Position numbers and translations under genes: made by a program
Shown here: one piece after another, positions 18,122 through 27,791 of the stretch
Layout: every line of letters begins with the position of its first letter
How positions within the stretch are numbered: the stretch's first letter is position 1
Notes under the pieces: generated by a model
Seen by the model: the letters and a program-made list of their open reading frames with translations, nothing else
The model's database searches: none
Told to the model about the DNA's origin: nothing
NCBI GenBank assembly: GCA_963931085.1
Contig: OZ006973.1
Span: 682,001-746,000, forward strand
Reading direction: 5' to 3'
Length of the DNA: 64,000 nucleotides
From: UMGS1994 sp944386155
GTDB lineage: Bacteria > Bacillota > Clostridia > TANB77 > CAG-508

Positions 18122-19348
18122 ATGAAAATATTAATGGTTAATAAATTTCATTATCTAAAAGGTGGTAGTGAAAAATATTATTTTGAATTAGCTGAACTTT
18201 TAAAAGAAAATGGCCATGAAGTGGCTTTTTTTTCTATGAAGGATGAAAAAAATATAAAAACAGATTGTAAGGAATATTTTGTAGAACCTATAGACTTAAA
18301 TACAGGAAGCAAGTTAAAAGCTTTAGATGTAATATATTCAAAAGAAAATAAAAAGAAAATGGAAGAAGCTTTGGATGAATTTAAGCCAGATATAGTTCAC
18401 TTAAATAATTTTCAAAGACAATTATCTGCTTCAATTATAGATCCCATAAAAAGAAGAAATATTCCTATTGTATTTACTGCTCATGATTTAGAATCTATTT
18501 GCCCTAATAAAACTATGTTAGACTCAAAATTTGAAAATTGTACTAAATGTATTAAAGGAAATTATATAAATTGCATAAAAAATAATTGCATAAAGACCTC
18601 AAAATTAAAAAGTATTTTGGGAGCAATAGAAGCAAAATATTATAGGAATAAAAAAATATATACAAAAGAAATAGATTATATTATTACACCAAGTAATTTC
18701 TATAAAGAGAAAATGATAGAAGATGGAATACCAGAAAATAAAATAAAAGCACTACATAATTTTGTTGAACTTAAAGATTATGATTTAGAAACATCTGATG
18801 AAGGATATGCATTATATTTTGGAAGACTTTCAAAGGAAAAAGGAATCTTAAATTTAATAAATGCTTTTACTAAATTAAAAGAGGGTAAATTATATATTGC
18901 AGGAGAAGGTCCTGAAAAGGAGACTATTGAAAATATAATTAAAGAAAACAAATTAGAAGACAGAGTAAGACTTTTAGGATTTTTAAATTCAGATCAAATG
19001 AAAGAGACTATTAGAAAATGTAAATTTGTTGTTTTACCTTCTATTTGGTATGATAACTGTCCATATTCTGTAATGGAAACTTTAGCGATAGGAAAACCTG
19101 TAATAGGTGCAAATATTGGTGGAATACCAGAGCTTGTGATTAATAATAGAAGTGGATTCATATATAAATATGATAATATAGAAGAACTTTCAAAAAAAAT
19201 GAAAGAATTATTTGAAAATAATGAATTAGTCAGAGAATATAGTAAAAACGCTAAAGAACAAGCAAAAAATAATTATTCTAAAGAAATATATTATAATGAA
19301 ATAATAAAAATATATAAGTATGTTTTAAAAGGAGAAAAAAATGTTTAA
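18122..19348 (+). CDS. Glycosyltransferase, GT4 family
   Basis: 408 residues, GT-B fold. The N-terminal Rossmann half starts MKILMVNKFHYLKGGSEKYYFELA. The C-terminal half has YFGRLSKEKGILNLINAF and the EX7E region PYSVMETLAIGKPVIGANIGGIPELV typical of GT4. A cysteine group between the lobes (CPNKTMLDSKFENCTKC) is seen in a subset of GT4 enzymes. The sugar specificity cannot be read. It starts four bases after the initiating transferase and overlaps the next gene by eight bases. Confidence 0.9.
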   Translation: MKILMVNKFHYLKGGSEKYYFELAELLKENGHEVAFFSMKDEKNIKTDCKEYFVEPIDLNTGSKLKALDVIYSKENKKKMEEALDEFKPDIVHLNNFQRQLSASIIDPIKRRNIPIVFTAHDLESICPNKTMLDSKFENCTKCIKGNYINCIKNNCIKTSKLKSILGAIEAKYYRNKKIYTKEIDYIITPSNFYKEKMIEDGIPENKIKALHNFVELKDYDLETSDEGYALYFGRLSKEKGILNLINAFTKLKEGKLYIAGEGPEKETIENIIKENKLEDRVRLLGFLNSDQMKETIRKCKFVVLPSIWYDNCPYSVMETLAIGKPVIGANIGGIPELVINNRSGFIYKYDNIEELSKKMKELFENNELVREYSKNAKEQAKNNYSKEIYYNEIIKIYKYVLKGEKNV

Positions 19349-20039
19349 TAAATTATTAAGCAAGCTAATAAGTAAAATAAAAAAAGAACCTTATAAAGTT
19401 GATGAAGCTTTAACGTTAGGAACTATAATTGTACTAGTATGGGATAAAGGTTTTATGGTACTAAGAGGTTTGTTACATAAATTGCTATTTAAAAAATCAA
19501 ATGGAATAGTTTTTATAGGAAAAAGAGTTAAGATAAGAAATCACAGAAAAATTAGATTAAATGGAAGTGCAACAATAGAAGATGGCTGTCATATAAATGC
19601 TTTATCTAAAGGTGGAATAACTATTGGTGGTAATTTTTCATTAGGAAGAAATAGTATTATTGAATGTACAGGAGTTATTAGAGAATTAGGTGAAGAACTT
19701 GTTATTGGTGAAAATGTTGGAATAGCAGCTAATGCTTTTATAGCAATGAGAGGTAAAGTTGAAATAGGAGATAATACTATATTTGGCCCGAATGTAAGTA
19801 TACATGCTGAGAATCATAATTTTAATGATTTAGAAACACCTATAAGATTACAAGGTGCAACAAGAAAAGGCGTAAAAATAGGAAAAGATTGTTGGATAGG
19901 AAGTAAGGCAGTTATATTAGATGGAGTAAACATTGGAGATCATGTAATTGTTGCTGCAGGTGCAGTAGTTAATAAAGATGTACCAGATTATGCGATAGTT
20001 GGCGGAGTGCCTGCTAAAGTATTAAAAATGAGAAAATAA
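19341..20039 (+). CDS. Hexapeptide-repeat acyltransferase (left-handed beta helix)
   Basis: 232 residues. Repeated [LIV]-G-x4 turns run from about residue 70 to 215. The catalytic-type HAENHNF motif is at about 153-159, and the closing VAAGAVVNKDVPDYAIVGGVPAK is typical of the serine-acetyltransferase/maltose-acetyltransferase group. It most likely O-acetylates a sugar of the polymer in the cytoplasm. A second, shorter member of this family occurs at 25704. Confidence 0.88.
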   Translation: MFNKLLSKLISKIKKEPYKVDEALTLGTIIVLVWDKGFMVLRGLLHKLLFKKSNGIVFIGKRVKIRNHRKIRLNGSATIEDGCHINALSKGGITIGGNFSLGRNSIIECTGVIRELGEELVIGENVGIAANAFIAMRGKVEIGDNTIFGPNVSIHAENHNFNDLETPIRLQGATRKGVKIGKDCWIGSKAVILDGVNIGDHVIVAAGAVVNKDVPDYAIVGGVPAKVLKMRK

Positions 20040-20054
20040 TGAGGATTTAATAAT

Positions 20055-21185
20055 ATGAAAATAGCAATGATAGGACACAAGAGAATTCCTTCAAGAGAAG
20101 GTGGAGTTGAAGTTGTAGTAGAAGAACTTGCAACAAGACTTGTAAAAAAAGGACATTGTGTTGAAGTTTACAATAGAAAAGGGAAAAATGTACAAGATAA
20201 AAATGCTGATTTAGATAAGCAAAAATTAAAAGAATATAAAGGTGTAAGAATTATTACTATTCCTACTATAAATAAAAAAGGAATAGATGCATTATTATAT
20301 TCGTTCTTTGCAAGCATTAGAGCATTATTTGGAAAGTATGATGTTATTCATTATCATGCTGAAGGAAGTTGTGCAATGCTTTGGATACCTCATTTATTTA
20401 AGAAAAGAATTGTTGTTACAATTCATGGATTAGACTGGCAAAGATCTAAGTGGGGTGGATTTGCAACAAAGTACATAAAATTTGGTGAAAAATGTGCTGC
20501 TAAATACGCAGATGAAATAGTAGTACTTTCAAAAGGTGTACAAAAATATTTTAAAGATACATATGGTAGAGAAACAAACTTTATACCAAATGGAGTAGAA
20601 AAACCTATTATAAAAGAAGCAAATATAATAAAAGAAAAATTTGGATTAGAAAAAGATAATTATATTTTATTTTTAGCAAGAATAGTTCCTGAAAAAGGAC
20701 TACATTATTTAATAGATGCTTTTAAGCAAATAAAAACTGATAAAAAATTAGTAATTGCTGGAGGAGCAAGTCATACAAATGATTATTTAGAAGAAATAAA
20801 GAAGAAAGCATCAGAAGATGACAGAATAATAATGACTGGGTTTGTTCAAGGTGAAGAACTAGAAGAATTATTTAGTAATTGTTATTTGTATTGCTTGCCA
20901 AGTGATATAGAAGGTATGCCAATTAGTCTATTAGAAGCAATGAGCTATGGAAGAAATTGTTTAGTAAGTAATATAGAAGAAAATATGCAAGTTTGCGAAA
21001 ATTATGCAATTTCATTTGAAAAAAGCAATAGCCAAGATTTAAAAGAAAAACTTGAAAATTGTTTAAATGGAAAGATACAAAGAAAAGATGCTACTGAGAT
21101 ATCTAATTATGTTTTAAATAAATATAACTGGGATGATGTGGTAGAAAAAACAGAAAAGTTATATAAAGAAAATTTAAATATATAA
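20055..21185 (+). CDS. Glycosyltransferase, GT4 family
   Basis: 376 residues. It starts MKIAMIGHKRIPSREGGVEVVVEELA, a start seen in rhamnosyl/glucosyl GT4 enzymes of capsule loci. The donor domain has FLARIVPEKGLHYLIDAF and the EX7E region GMPISLLEAMSYGRNCLVSNI. The acceptor and donor are unknown. A GAGG site lies ten bases before the ATG. Confidence 0.9.
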   Translation: MKIAMIGHKRIPSREGGVEVVVEELATRLVKKGHCVEVYNRKGKNVQDKNADLDKQKLKEYKGVRIITIPTINKKGIDALLYSFFASIRALFGKYDVIHYHAEGSCAMLWIPHLFKKRIVVTIHGLDWQRSKWGGFATKYIKFGEKCAAKYADEIVVLSKGVQKYFKDTYGRETNFIPNGVEKPIIKEANIIKEKFGLEKDNYILFLARIVPEKGLHYLIDAFKQIKTDKKLVIAGGASHTNDYLEEIKKKASEDDRIIMTGFVQGEELEELFSNCYLYCLPSDIEGMPISLLEAMSYGRNCLVSNIEENMQVCENYAISFEKSNSQDLKEKLENCLNGKIQRKDATEISNYVLNKYNWDDVVEKTEKLYKENLNI

Positions 21186-21208
21186 ATATTGAAAGGAAGA
21201 AAGAAGTC

Positions 21209-22384
21209 ATGTCAGAGAAAAAATTAAATGGAACAGTAATTGTAACTTATAGATGTAATGCTAGATGTACTATGTGTAATAGATATAAAGCACCATCTAA
21301 ACCAGATGAAGAAATATCAATTGAGACAGTTAAGAAATTACCAAAAATGTATTTTACTAATATTACAGGAGGAGAGCCTTTTATAAGAGAAGATTTACCA
21401 GATATAGTTAGAGAACTATATAAAAAATCTGATAGAATAGTAATTTCAACAAACGGATTCTTTACAGATAGAATAATTAAACTTTGTGAAGAGTTTCCTA
21501 ATGTAGGAATAAGAATTTCAATTGAAGGATTAGAAGAAACAAATAACAAAATAAGAGGCTTAGAAGATGGATTCAATAAAGGATATTCAACTTTAAAGAA
21601 ATTAGTTGAAATGAAACATCCTGATGTTGGATTTGGTATGACAGTACAAGATGCTAATGCAAAAGATTTAGTTGCTTTATATGAAAAAGCAAATGAACTA
21701 GGAATGGAATTTGCAACAGCATCATTACATAATAGTTTTTATTTTGTTGAAGCTAAAAATATAATAAAAGATAGAATGATGGTAGCAAAAGAGTTTGAAA
21801 AATTAATAAATAGATTATTAGAATCAAATTCTCCAAAGAAATGGTTTAGAGCTTACTTTAATCATGGATTAATTAATTACATATTTGGACAAAAAAGATT
21901 ACTTCCATGTGATATGAGTTTTGATACTTTCTTTATTGATCCATATGGAGATGTAATGCCATGTAACGGAACAAAAGATAAAGAAGTAATGGGTAATTTA
22001 AATGAACAAACTTGGGATGAATTATGGAATTCAGAACAAGCGGAAAAAGTAAGAAAGAAAGTAAGACATTGTGATAGACAATGCTGGATGATAGGATCAG
22101 TAAGTCCTGCAATGCACAAATACATTTGGGTTCCAGCTTGGTGGGTAATTAGACATAAATTCTTTAGATTCTTTAAGAAACAAAAATATTCAATGTTTGA
22201 AAACAAAATTGTAAGAGACTATAGAGATGGAAAAGTAACTAAAGAAGAACTTGATAGATGTTCTACTTGTGATATGCATGCAAAGATTAATAATGGTTTA
22301 TCTGAAGCTTCTATGGAACAATTAAAAGATAAAACAGGTGAAGAAATAGTAGATGCTGATATAGCAAACCAAATGAAGAAATAA
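21209..22384 (+). CDS. Radical SAM/SPASM-type protein
   Basis: 391 residues. The radical SAM motif CNARCTMCN (about 17-25) binds the 4Fe-4S cluster, and NITGGEPFIREDL follows. Later cysteines occur in LLPCDMSF, GDVMPCNGTKDKE, HCDRQCWMIG and RCSTCDMH, matching a SPASM/twitch-like second cluster region (VMPCN is typical). The function is unknown. Its position between two glycosyltransferases of a polysaccharide locus suggests modification of a sugar, lipid carrier or associated peptide. Confidence 0.88.
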   Translation: MSEKKLNGTVIVTYRCNARCTMCNRYKAPSKPDEEISIETVKKLPKMYFTNITGGEPFIREDLPDIVRELYKKSDRIVISTNGFFTDRIIKLCEEFPNVGIRISIEGLEETNNKIRGLEDGFNKGYSTLKKLVEMKHPDVGFGMTVQDANAKDLVALYEKANELGMEFATASLHNSFYFVEAKNIIKDRMMVAKEFEKLINRLLESNSPKKWFRAYFNHGLINYIFGQKRLLPCDMSFDTFFIDPYGDVMPCNGTKDKEVMGNLNEQTWDELWNSEQAEKVRKKVRHCDRQCWMIGSVSPAMHKYIWVPAWWVIRHKFFRFFKKQKYSMFENKIVRDYRDGKVTKEELDRCSTCDMHAKINNGLSEASMEQLKDKTGEEIVDADIANQMKK

Positions 22385-22398
22385 ATGAGGTAGGTTAA

Positions 22399-23493
22399 AT
22401 GAAAATATTATTATTGAATCCAATAATATATACATCAGAAACAAGTCCTGTAATGAAAAAAGAAACCATAAAAGATACGATGGGATACAATTTGTGTGTT
22501 GAAATGAAAAAACAAGGAATTGAACCAGTTTTGATTGTTGCAGAAGATTATAAGCCTCAAAAAGATGAATCATATGATTTTGAAGTAATCTACTTAAAAA
22601 CTTGTTGTAAAAAAATTTTCAAACCTAATTGTTTTCCCTGGCTTAAAAATTTAAACAAAACAATTAAAGATGTTAATCCAGACTTGATTATTTCTAGTGA
22701 AGTTTTTTCATTATGGTCATTACTTGTTGCAAGAAAATATAATAAAAAAACCATTATTTGGCATGAGTTAGCCAAACACAATAATATGATGAAAAAAATT
22801 CCTTCACGCATTTGGTATAATATTATTGCAAGATTTTTTATGAAAAATGTTAGAGTAGTTGCTAGAAGTAATAATGCTAAAGATTTTATTAAGAGATATT
22901 GTAATAATGTTAGCGAAGAATTTATAGATCATGGCGTTGAATTAGATAAATTTAATTATTTAAAAGAAAAAGAAAATGTATTTGTTGTTGTTTCTCAGTT
23001 AATTGATAGAAAAAGAATAGATGGAATTATTATTGAATTTAATAAGTTTTTAAAAAAACACAAAGAGTATAAATTAATTATAATTGGTGATGGTGATAAA
23101 AGACAGAATCTAGAGAGCTTAACTAAGAACTTAAATATTTCTTCAAATGTAGATTTTAAAGGAAATAAAAGTCATAATGAAATCATCCCAATACTAGCTA
23201 AATCAAAAGCAATGATTATAAATACGATAAAAGATAATAGTATGTTAACAATTGTTGAATCAATTGCTTGTGGGACGCCTATAGTAACAACTGATGTGCC
23301 ATACAATTGTTATTATATTGAAAAAGATAATTTAGGTATAGTTTGCAAAGATAATATTAAAAGTAATGATTTAGAAAAAATAACTAAGGAAAATGATAAA
23401 TATGTTAAGAATTGTATAGATTATAGATATTTTGTTTCAAACGAATATCATATAAGACAATTTATAAGTGAAAGTAAATTTTTAAATAATTAG
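22399..23493 (+). CDS. Glycosyltransferase, GT4 family
   Basis: 364 residues. The N-terminal half is less conserved (MKILLLNPIIYTSETSPVMKK). The C-terminal donor domain has VVSQLIDRKRIDGIIIEFNKF, KLIIIGDGDKRQNLESL and the E-containing SMLTIVESIACGTPIVTTDVP, which identify GT4. The activity is unassigned. It follows the radical SAM gene by 14 bases. Confidence 0.85.
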   Translation: MKILLLNPIIYTSETSPVMKKETIKDTMGYNLCVEMKKQGIEPVLIVAEDYKPQKDESYDFEVIYLKTCCKKIFKPNCFPWLKNLNKTIKDVNPDLIISSEVFSLWSLLVARKYNKKTIIWHELAKHNNMMKKIPSRIWYNIIARFFMKNVRVVARSNNAKDFIKRYCNNVSEEFIDHGVELDKFNYLKEKENVFVVVSQLIDRKRIDGIIIEFNKFLKKHKEYKLIIIGDGDKRQNLESLTKNLNISSNVDFKGNKSHNEIIPILAKSKAMIINTIKDNSMLTIVESIACGTPIVTTDVPYNCYYIEKDNLGIVCKDNIKSNDLEKITKENDKYVKNCIDYRYFVSNEYHIRQFISESKFLNN

Positions 23494-23505
23494 GAGTATA
23501 TAGAT

Positions 23506-24480
23506 ATGAAAAGTATAGCATATGTGCTACCATACTTTGGAAAGTTTCCAAAAGGTTTTGAGTTATTTTTGCTTAGTTGTAAAAATAACTCTACAATAGA
23601 TTGGCTAATTTTTACAGATGATAGGACAGAATATGATTATCCGTCAAATGTAAAAGTTACATATTATACATTTGAAGAAATAAAAGATAAAGTACAAAAG
23701 AACTTTAATTTTAAAATAGTTTTAGATAAACCATATAAATTTTGTGATTATAAACCAGCATATGGAGAGATTTTTTCAGAAGAGTTAAAAGGCTATGATT
23801 TTTGGGGAATGTGTGATCTCGATTTAGCATGGGGAGATATAAGAAAATTCATTACAGATGATCTTTTAAACAAATATGAAAGAATTGGTTTTTTAGGACA
23901 TTCTACAATTTATAAAAATACGACTGAAGTGAATTCGAGATATAGAACAATATTTGATGGAAACAATTATAAAGTTGTTTATACTAATCAAGGGGCATAT
24001 GCTTTTGATGAAGTAGGAATGGATAATATTTATAAAATATTAAATATACCATATTACAAAGAAATAATATTTGCAAATTTAGAAAAGTATAGTTACGGTT
24101 TTTCATTAGATTTAATGCCGAAAGAAGAAGATTTTAAAAATAAGTATCAAATATTTACTTTAGAAGATGGAAAATTATACAGATATTACTTAAATAATGG
24201 AATGATAGAAAAAGAAGAATATTTTTATATACATTTTTGGTGTAGACCAATGACATATAGACCTAAAGTTTATGATATAAATAAAAAGTATATAATTTAT
24301 CCTGATGTTGTGGATTATTTAAAAAAAGATATTACACCTAAATTAATTTACAAAAAAGGAAAAGGAAATATGATTATATATTATATTAAGAGTATATGGA
24401 AAAATAGAAGAAAAATTACAATAGAAAAGATTATTTTTAATATAAAAGGAATGATTAATTATAGAAAAACAAACAATTAA
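23506..24480 (+). CDS. DUF6625-like putative glycosyltransferase
   Basis: 324 residues beginning MKSIAYVLPYFGKFPKGFELF, with WLIFTDD and the DXD-like segment GMCDLDLAWGD (about 103-113). It resembles proteins of polysaccharide loci annotated as DUF6625 or GT-A-like transferases; the DLD could coordinate the nucleotide-sugar metal. It has no membrane segments. The assignment rests on context and these motifs, so the reaction is unknown. Confidence 0.7.
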   Translation: MKSIAYVLPYFGKFPKGFELFLLSCKNNSTIDWLIFTDDRTEYDYPSNVKVTYYTFEEIKDKVQKNFNFKIVLDKPYKFCDYKPAYGEIFSEELKGYDFWGMCDLDLAWGDIRKFITDDLLNKYERIGFLGHSTIYKNTTEVNSRYRTIFDGNNYKVVYTNQGAYAFDEVGMDNIYKILNIPYYKEIIFANLEKYSYGFSLDLMPKEEDFKNKYQIFTLEDGKLYRYYLNNGMIEKEEYFYIHFWCRPMTYRPKVYDINKKYIIYPDVVDYLKKDITPKLIYKKGKGNMIIYYIKSIWKNRRKITIEKIIFNIKGMINYRKTNN

Positions 24481-24499
24481 TTATAAAGGAAAGTTTAAT

Positions 24500-25720
24500 A
24501 TGTTATTTGAAAAGAATAAAACAATTAATATTTATAATGCTATATTTGGATTTACTATAATTGTATATTTATTAAGCGAAGGATGTCCATACGTATTTGA
24601 CTGGTTAGATAAATTACATATAAAACACTTTCTTCTTATGTTTTCAATTTTTTTAGGTATTACTAATTTTAAAAGAAATAAGGCTGAAAAATGGAGTGAT
24701 AATATATTAAAAATAATATTAGTTAATACGTTAATATTATATGTAATTTCACTTTTATACCAAATATGGAATGGAGCATTTAAATTTTATGCAATAGAAG
24801 AAGTTTATTATTTTTTAGCTCCTTTAGTATTCGTTTTTTTATTATTTAATAGATGTAAAAACGATAGTATAGATATATATATTAATATATTTTTATATGT
24901 TGGTTTATTTTCTTTTGTTGTCACAAGAATTCAAGAAGGAGTATTTAATTTAGAAAATTTAAAAAGCATGTTTAGTTTAAAATCATTATTTATTGATTCC
25001 GTTTCGGCAATGAATGAAAGTGATTTGTCCGTTTTTTTTATGATTTTAACAATATATTATGCATATAAAGGTAAAAAAGGGAATATGATTTTATCTGCTA
25101 TTGGTACTTTTTTGGGTTATAAAAGGATAGCTATACTGTTTTTGATTGCTTTTTTAATAATTTACAGAATTATAAAAAATAAACACAAAAAAGTAAATAC
25201 TTGTATATTTATATTAACAATATTGGTATTTATTAGTGCACCCTTTATTGTTTATTATATGTGTAATGATAGCTTTGCCATGTGGTTTTACAATAGGTTT
25301 GGTATAGATTTTAATGAGTTTACAATGACTAGATTTGAAATTATTAATACAGTTATAGATGCTGATTTAAATAATTATGGTTTGGGTACTGTTACTAACT
25401 TTTTAGAAATAAGAAATCATGCAGGGCAGACTAATATGCATAATGATATTTTAAAAATTTATATGGAGACAGGAATAATAGGAACTATTTCGTTTACTTT
25501 ATCTTATTTTATTATATGTAGAAAAAGTTATTTTTCATACTTGATTATGTTATTTATTTTTATCGAATTATTTGTAGCTCATTTTATAGGTGTTGGAACA
25601 GTGAGTTTCTGGATACTAGCTTATTTAACAATATTCGAAATAAATAAAGATGTTTATAGAAAAAATGAAATGAATTTAATTAATAAAAAACAGGAGGGTA
25701 ATTATGAAGAAACTATATGA
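24500..25720 (+). CDS. O-antigen polymerase-like membrane protein (Wzy)
   Basis: 406 residues with about ten predicted membrane helices and one larger loop (about 255-320, including FGIDFNEFTMTRFEI and NHAGQTNMHNDILKIYMETG). This loop resembles the Wzy/O-antigen ligase family signature with a late H-N-[DE] segment. In a Wzx/Wzy pathway it would polymerise repeat units on the outer face of the membrane. A Wzx flippase is encoded two genes later. It overlaps the next gene by 17 bases. Confidence 0.8.
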   Translation: MLFEKNKTINIYNAIFGFTIIVYLLSEGCPYVFDWLDKLHIKHFLLMFSIFLGITNFKRNKAEKWSDNILKIILVNTLILYVISLLYQIWNGAFKFYAIEEVYYFLAPLVFVFLLFNRCKNDSIDIYINIFLYVGLFSFVVTRIQEGVFNLENLKSMFSLKSLFIDSVSAMNESDLSVFFMILTIYYAYKGKKGNMILSAIGTFLGYKRIAILFLIAFLIIYRIIKNKHKKVNTCIFILTILVFISAPFIVYYMCNDSFAMWFYNRFGIDFNEFTMTRFEIINTVIDADLNNYGLGTVTNFLEIRNHAGQTNMHNDILKIYMETGIIGTISFTLSYFIICRKSYFSYLIMLFIFIELFVAHFIGVGTVSFWILAYLTIFEINKDVYRKNEMNLINKKQEGNYEETI

Positions 25721-26291
25721 TATTTGGGATAAAATAAAGAGGAATTATATAAATTTGAAGTTAATAATTATAAGGAATGGCTGGAAAAAAGCAGAATACT
25801 TAAAAAATAAAAAAATATTCTATCATATAGGAAGTAATTGCTATTATCATCCTAATATTTTACCTGCTGAACCATTTTTAGTGTGCTTGCATGACAATGT
25901 AGTTATTTCAGCTGGTGTTAGATTAATTACTCATTCAGCTTTGAATTGCGTTTTTAATAACGAAGACGATAACAGATTTAGCTTTAAATGTAAGTACGGT
26001 AAAATAGAAATTCATAATAATGTTTATATTGGAGCAGATGCTATTATTAATTATGGAGTAACTATTGGTGAGAATTGCATTGTCGCAGCTGGTGCAGTTG
26101 TTACAAAGGATGTACCAAGTGGAGTAGTTGTAGGCGGTGTGCCGGCAAGAATAATAGGAAATTATGAAGAAATAAAAGAAAAAAATAGAAAGTTTTCGAA
26201 AAAATTTGAAAATTTAAAAGAAGATGTGACTGTTAAAAACATGCTCAATATTCTTCCTGTTGAATTTGATATAGATAGAGAGAGAGAGTAA
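25704..26291 (+). CDS. Hexapeptide-repeat O-acetyltransferase
   Basis: 195 residues. The left-handed helix repeats span about 65-150. They include HNNVYIGADAIINYGVTIGENC and the ending VAAGAVVTKDVPSGVVVGGVPARIIG. A short N-terminal region (about 1-45) and a basic C-terminal tail flank them. It is probably a sugar O-acetyltransferase for the repeat unit. The start lies inside the end of the polymerase gene with GGAGGG before it, so translation is coupled. Confidence 0.87.
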   Translation: MKKLYDIWDKIKRNYINLKLIIIRNGWKKAEYLKNKKIFYHIGSNCYYHPNILPAEPFLVCLHDNVVISAGVRLITHSALNCVFNNEDDNRFSFKCKYGKIEIHNNVYIGADAIINYGVTIGENCIVAAGAVVTKDVPSGVVVGGVPARIIGNYEEIKEKNRKFSKKFENLKEDVTVKNMLNILPVEFDIDRERE

Positions 26292-27743
26292 ATGGGAAAA
26301 AATAAAAAGAATTATTTGTATAATATTTCATACCAACTATTTGCATTATTTGTTCCACTAATTACTACACCATATATTTCAAGAACTCTTAGTGTTGAAG
26401 GAATAGGAACATATAGTTATACATATTCAATGATGAGATATTTTTGGTTGTTAATGGCATTAGGAACTGCAACATATGGTACAAGATTAATTGGAGTTTG
26501 TTATAAAAGTAAGAAAGATAGAAGTGAAAATTTTTGGGGATTATTTATACTAAAATTTATTTTATTTATGATATTTGGTTTTTGCTACATAATTTATAGT
26601 TTATGTTTTGCAAATAGTAAAATTATTGCTTTAATACAGGGAATTTATTTAATAGGAGTATTACTAGATATTACATGGTTCTTTCAAGGAATGGAGGATT
26701 TTGGAAAAGTTGCCTTCAAAAATTTCATTGTAAAAGTTTTGAATGTTATATTTATTTTTATATTTATAAAAAATGAAGACGATTTAATTTTCTATATTTT
26801 AGGATTAGCAGTTTTTCAACTTATTGGAAATGCTTCAATGTGGTTATCGTTGAAGAAGTATTTAATAAAAGTAAATATTAGGGATGTGAAACCATTTAAA
26901 CATCTGAATGAATCAATTCAATTATTTTTACCAAGTATTGCAACACAAATTTTTTCTGTATTAGATAAATCAATGATAGGTTGGATAACAAAAGATAATT
27001 TAGAAAACGGATATTATGAACAAGCATTAAAGATTGTTGAAATGGCCTTAGTATTAGTTACGACATTAGGAACTGTTATGATTCCAAGCATATCAAGAGC
27101 TTTTAGTGAAAGAGAGAGAAAAAAAGTTAAAACATATATAGACAGATCTGTTAAATTTACATTATTTTTATCATTACCAATGATGTTTGGCTTAGTTGGA
27201 ATTTCAGATAAATTTGTTCCAATATTTTTTGGAGAAGAATACTATCCTAGTGCAATAATACTAAAAATATTAAGTATATTGTTTGTTTTTATGGGTTTAA
27301 ACTCTGTTTTTGGAACGCAATACTTAATATCAATAAATAAGCAAAACACTCTAACTAAAATGATGTTAATTGGAGGTTTTATTAATATAATTGGAAATTT
27401 TATATTTATATATTTCTTTGGTGCAGCTGGGGCTGCAATAGGAACAGTTTTAGGAGAGTTTGCAACAGTATTAATAGAAATTATATATTTAGAGAAAACA
27501 AATCAATATTCATTAAAAAATTCAAAAATTAATTTCATTAAGTATTTAATATCATCATTAATTATGTTTATATTTTTAATATTCTTTAGTAAATATATTA
27601 AAAATATAATAGAATTATTGTTATGTATAGGTGTTGCTAGTTTTATCTATTTAATTTTTACAATTTTGTTAAAGGATGAATTTATAATAGATGAATTAAA
27701 AAATATTAAGCAAAAATTAGTTGAAAAATGCTATTTAAAATAA
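26292..27743 (+). CDS. Polysaccharide flippase (Wzx, MATE/PST superfamily)
   Basis: 483 residues with 12-14 membrane helices. The N-terminal NYLYNISYQLFALFVPLITTPYISRTL and the GIGTYSYTYSM segment are typical of Wzx flippases that move lipid-linked repeat units to the outer face. It follows the acetyltransferase without a gap and is the last gene of the plus-strand locus, closed by a bidirectional terminator. Confidence 0.92.
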   Translation: MGKNKKNYLYNISYQLFALFVPLITTPYISRTLSVEGIGTYSYTYSMMRYFWLLMALGTATYGTRLIGVCYKSKKDRSENFWGLFILKFILFMIFGFCYIIYSLCFANSKIIALIQGIYLIGVLLDITWFFQGMEDFGKVAFKNFIVKVLNVIFIFIFIKNEDDLIFYILGLAVFQLIGNASMWLSLKKYLIKVNIRDVKPFKHLNESIQLFLPSIATQIFSVLDKSMIGWITKDNLENGYYEQALKIVEMALVLVTTLGTVMIPSISRAFSERERKKVKTYIDRSVKFTLFLSLPMMFGLVGISDKFVPIFFGEEYYPSAIILKILSILFVFMGLNSVFGTQYLISINKQNTLTKMMLIGGFINIIGNFIFIYFFGAAGAAIGTVLGEFATVLIEIIYLEKTNQYSLKNSKINFIKYLISSLIMFIFLIFFSKYIKNIIELLLCIGVASFIYLIFTILLKDEFIIDELKNIKQKLVEKCYLK

Positions 27744-27753
27744 ATTTATTATT

Positions 27754-27791
27754 CTAGAAGTTACTAATAATGTTTTTAGTAACTTCTTTTC
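27754..27791. terminator. Bidirectional terminator between wzx and the LCP gene
   Basis: AGAAGTTACTAA at 27756-27767 pairs with TTAGTAACTTCT at 27776-27787, with T-rich sequence after it on the plus strand and A-rich sequence before it for the minus strand. Confidence 0.85.

Noticed and set aside
22322..22811. Minus-strand frames within the GT4 region
   Set aside because: Shadows of well-supported plus-strand genes.
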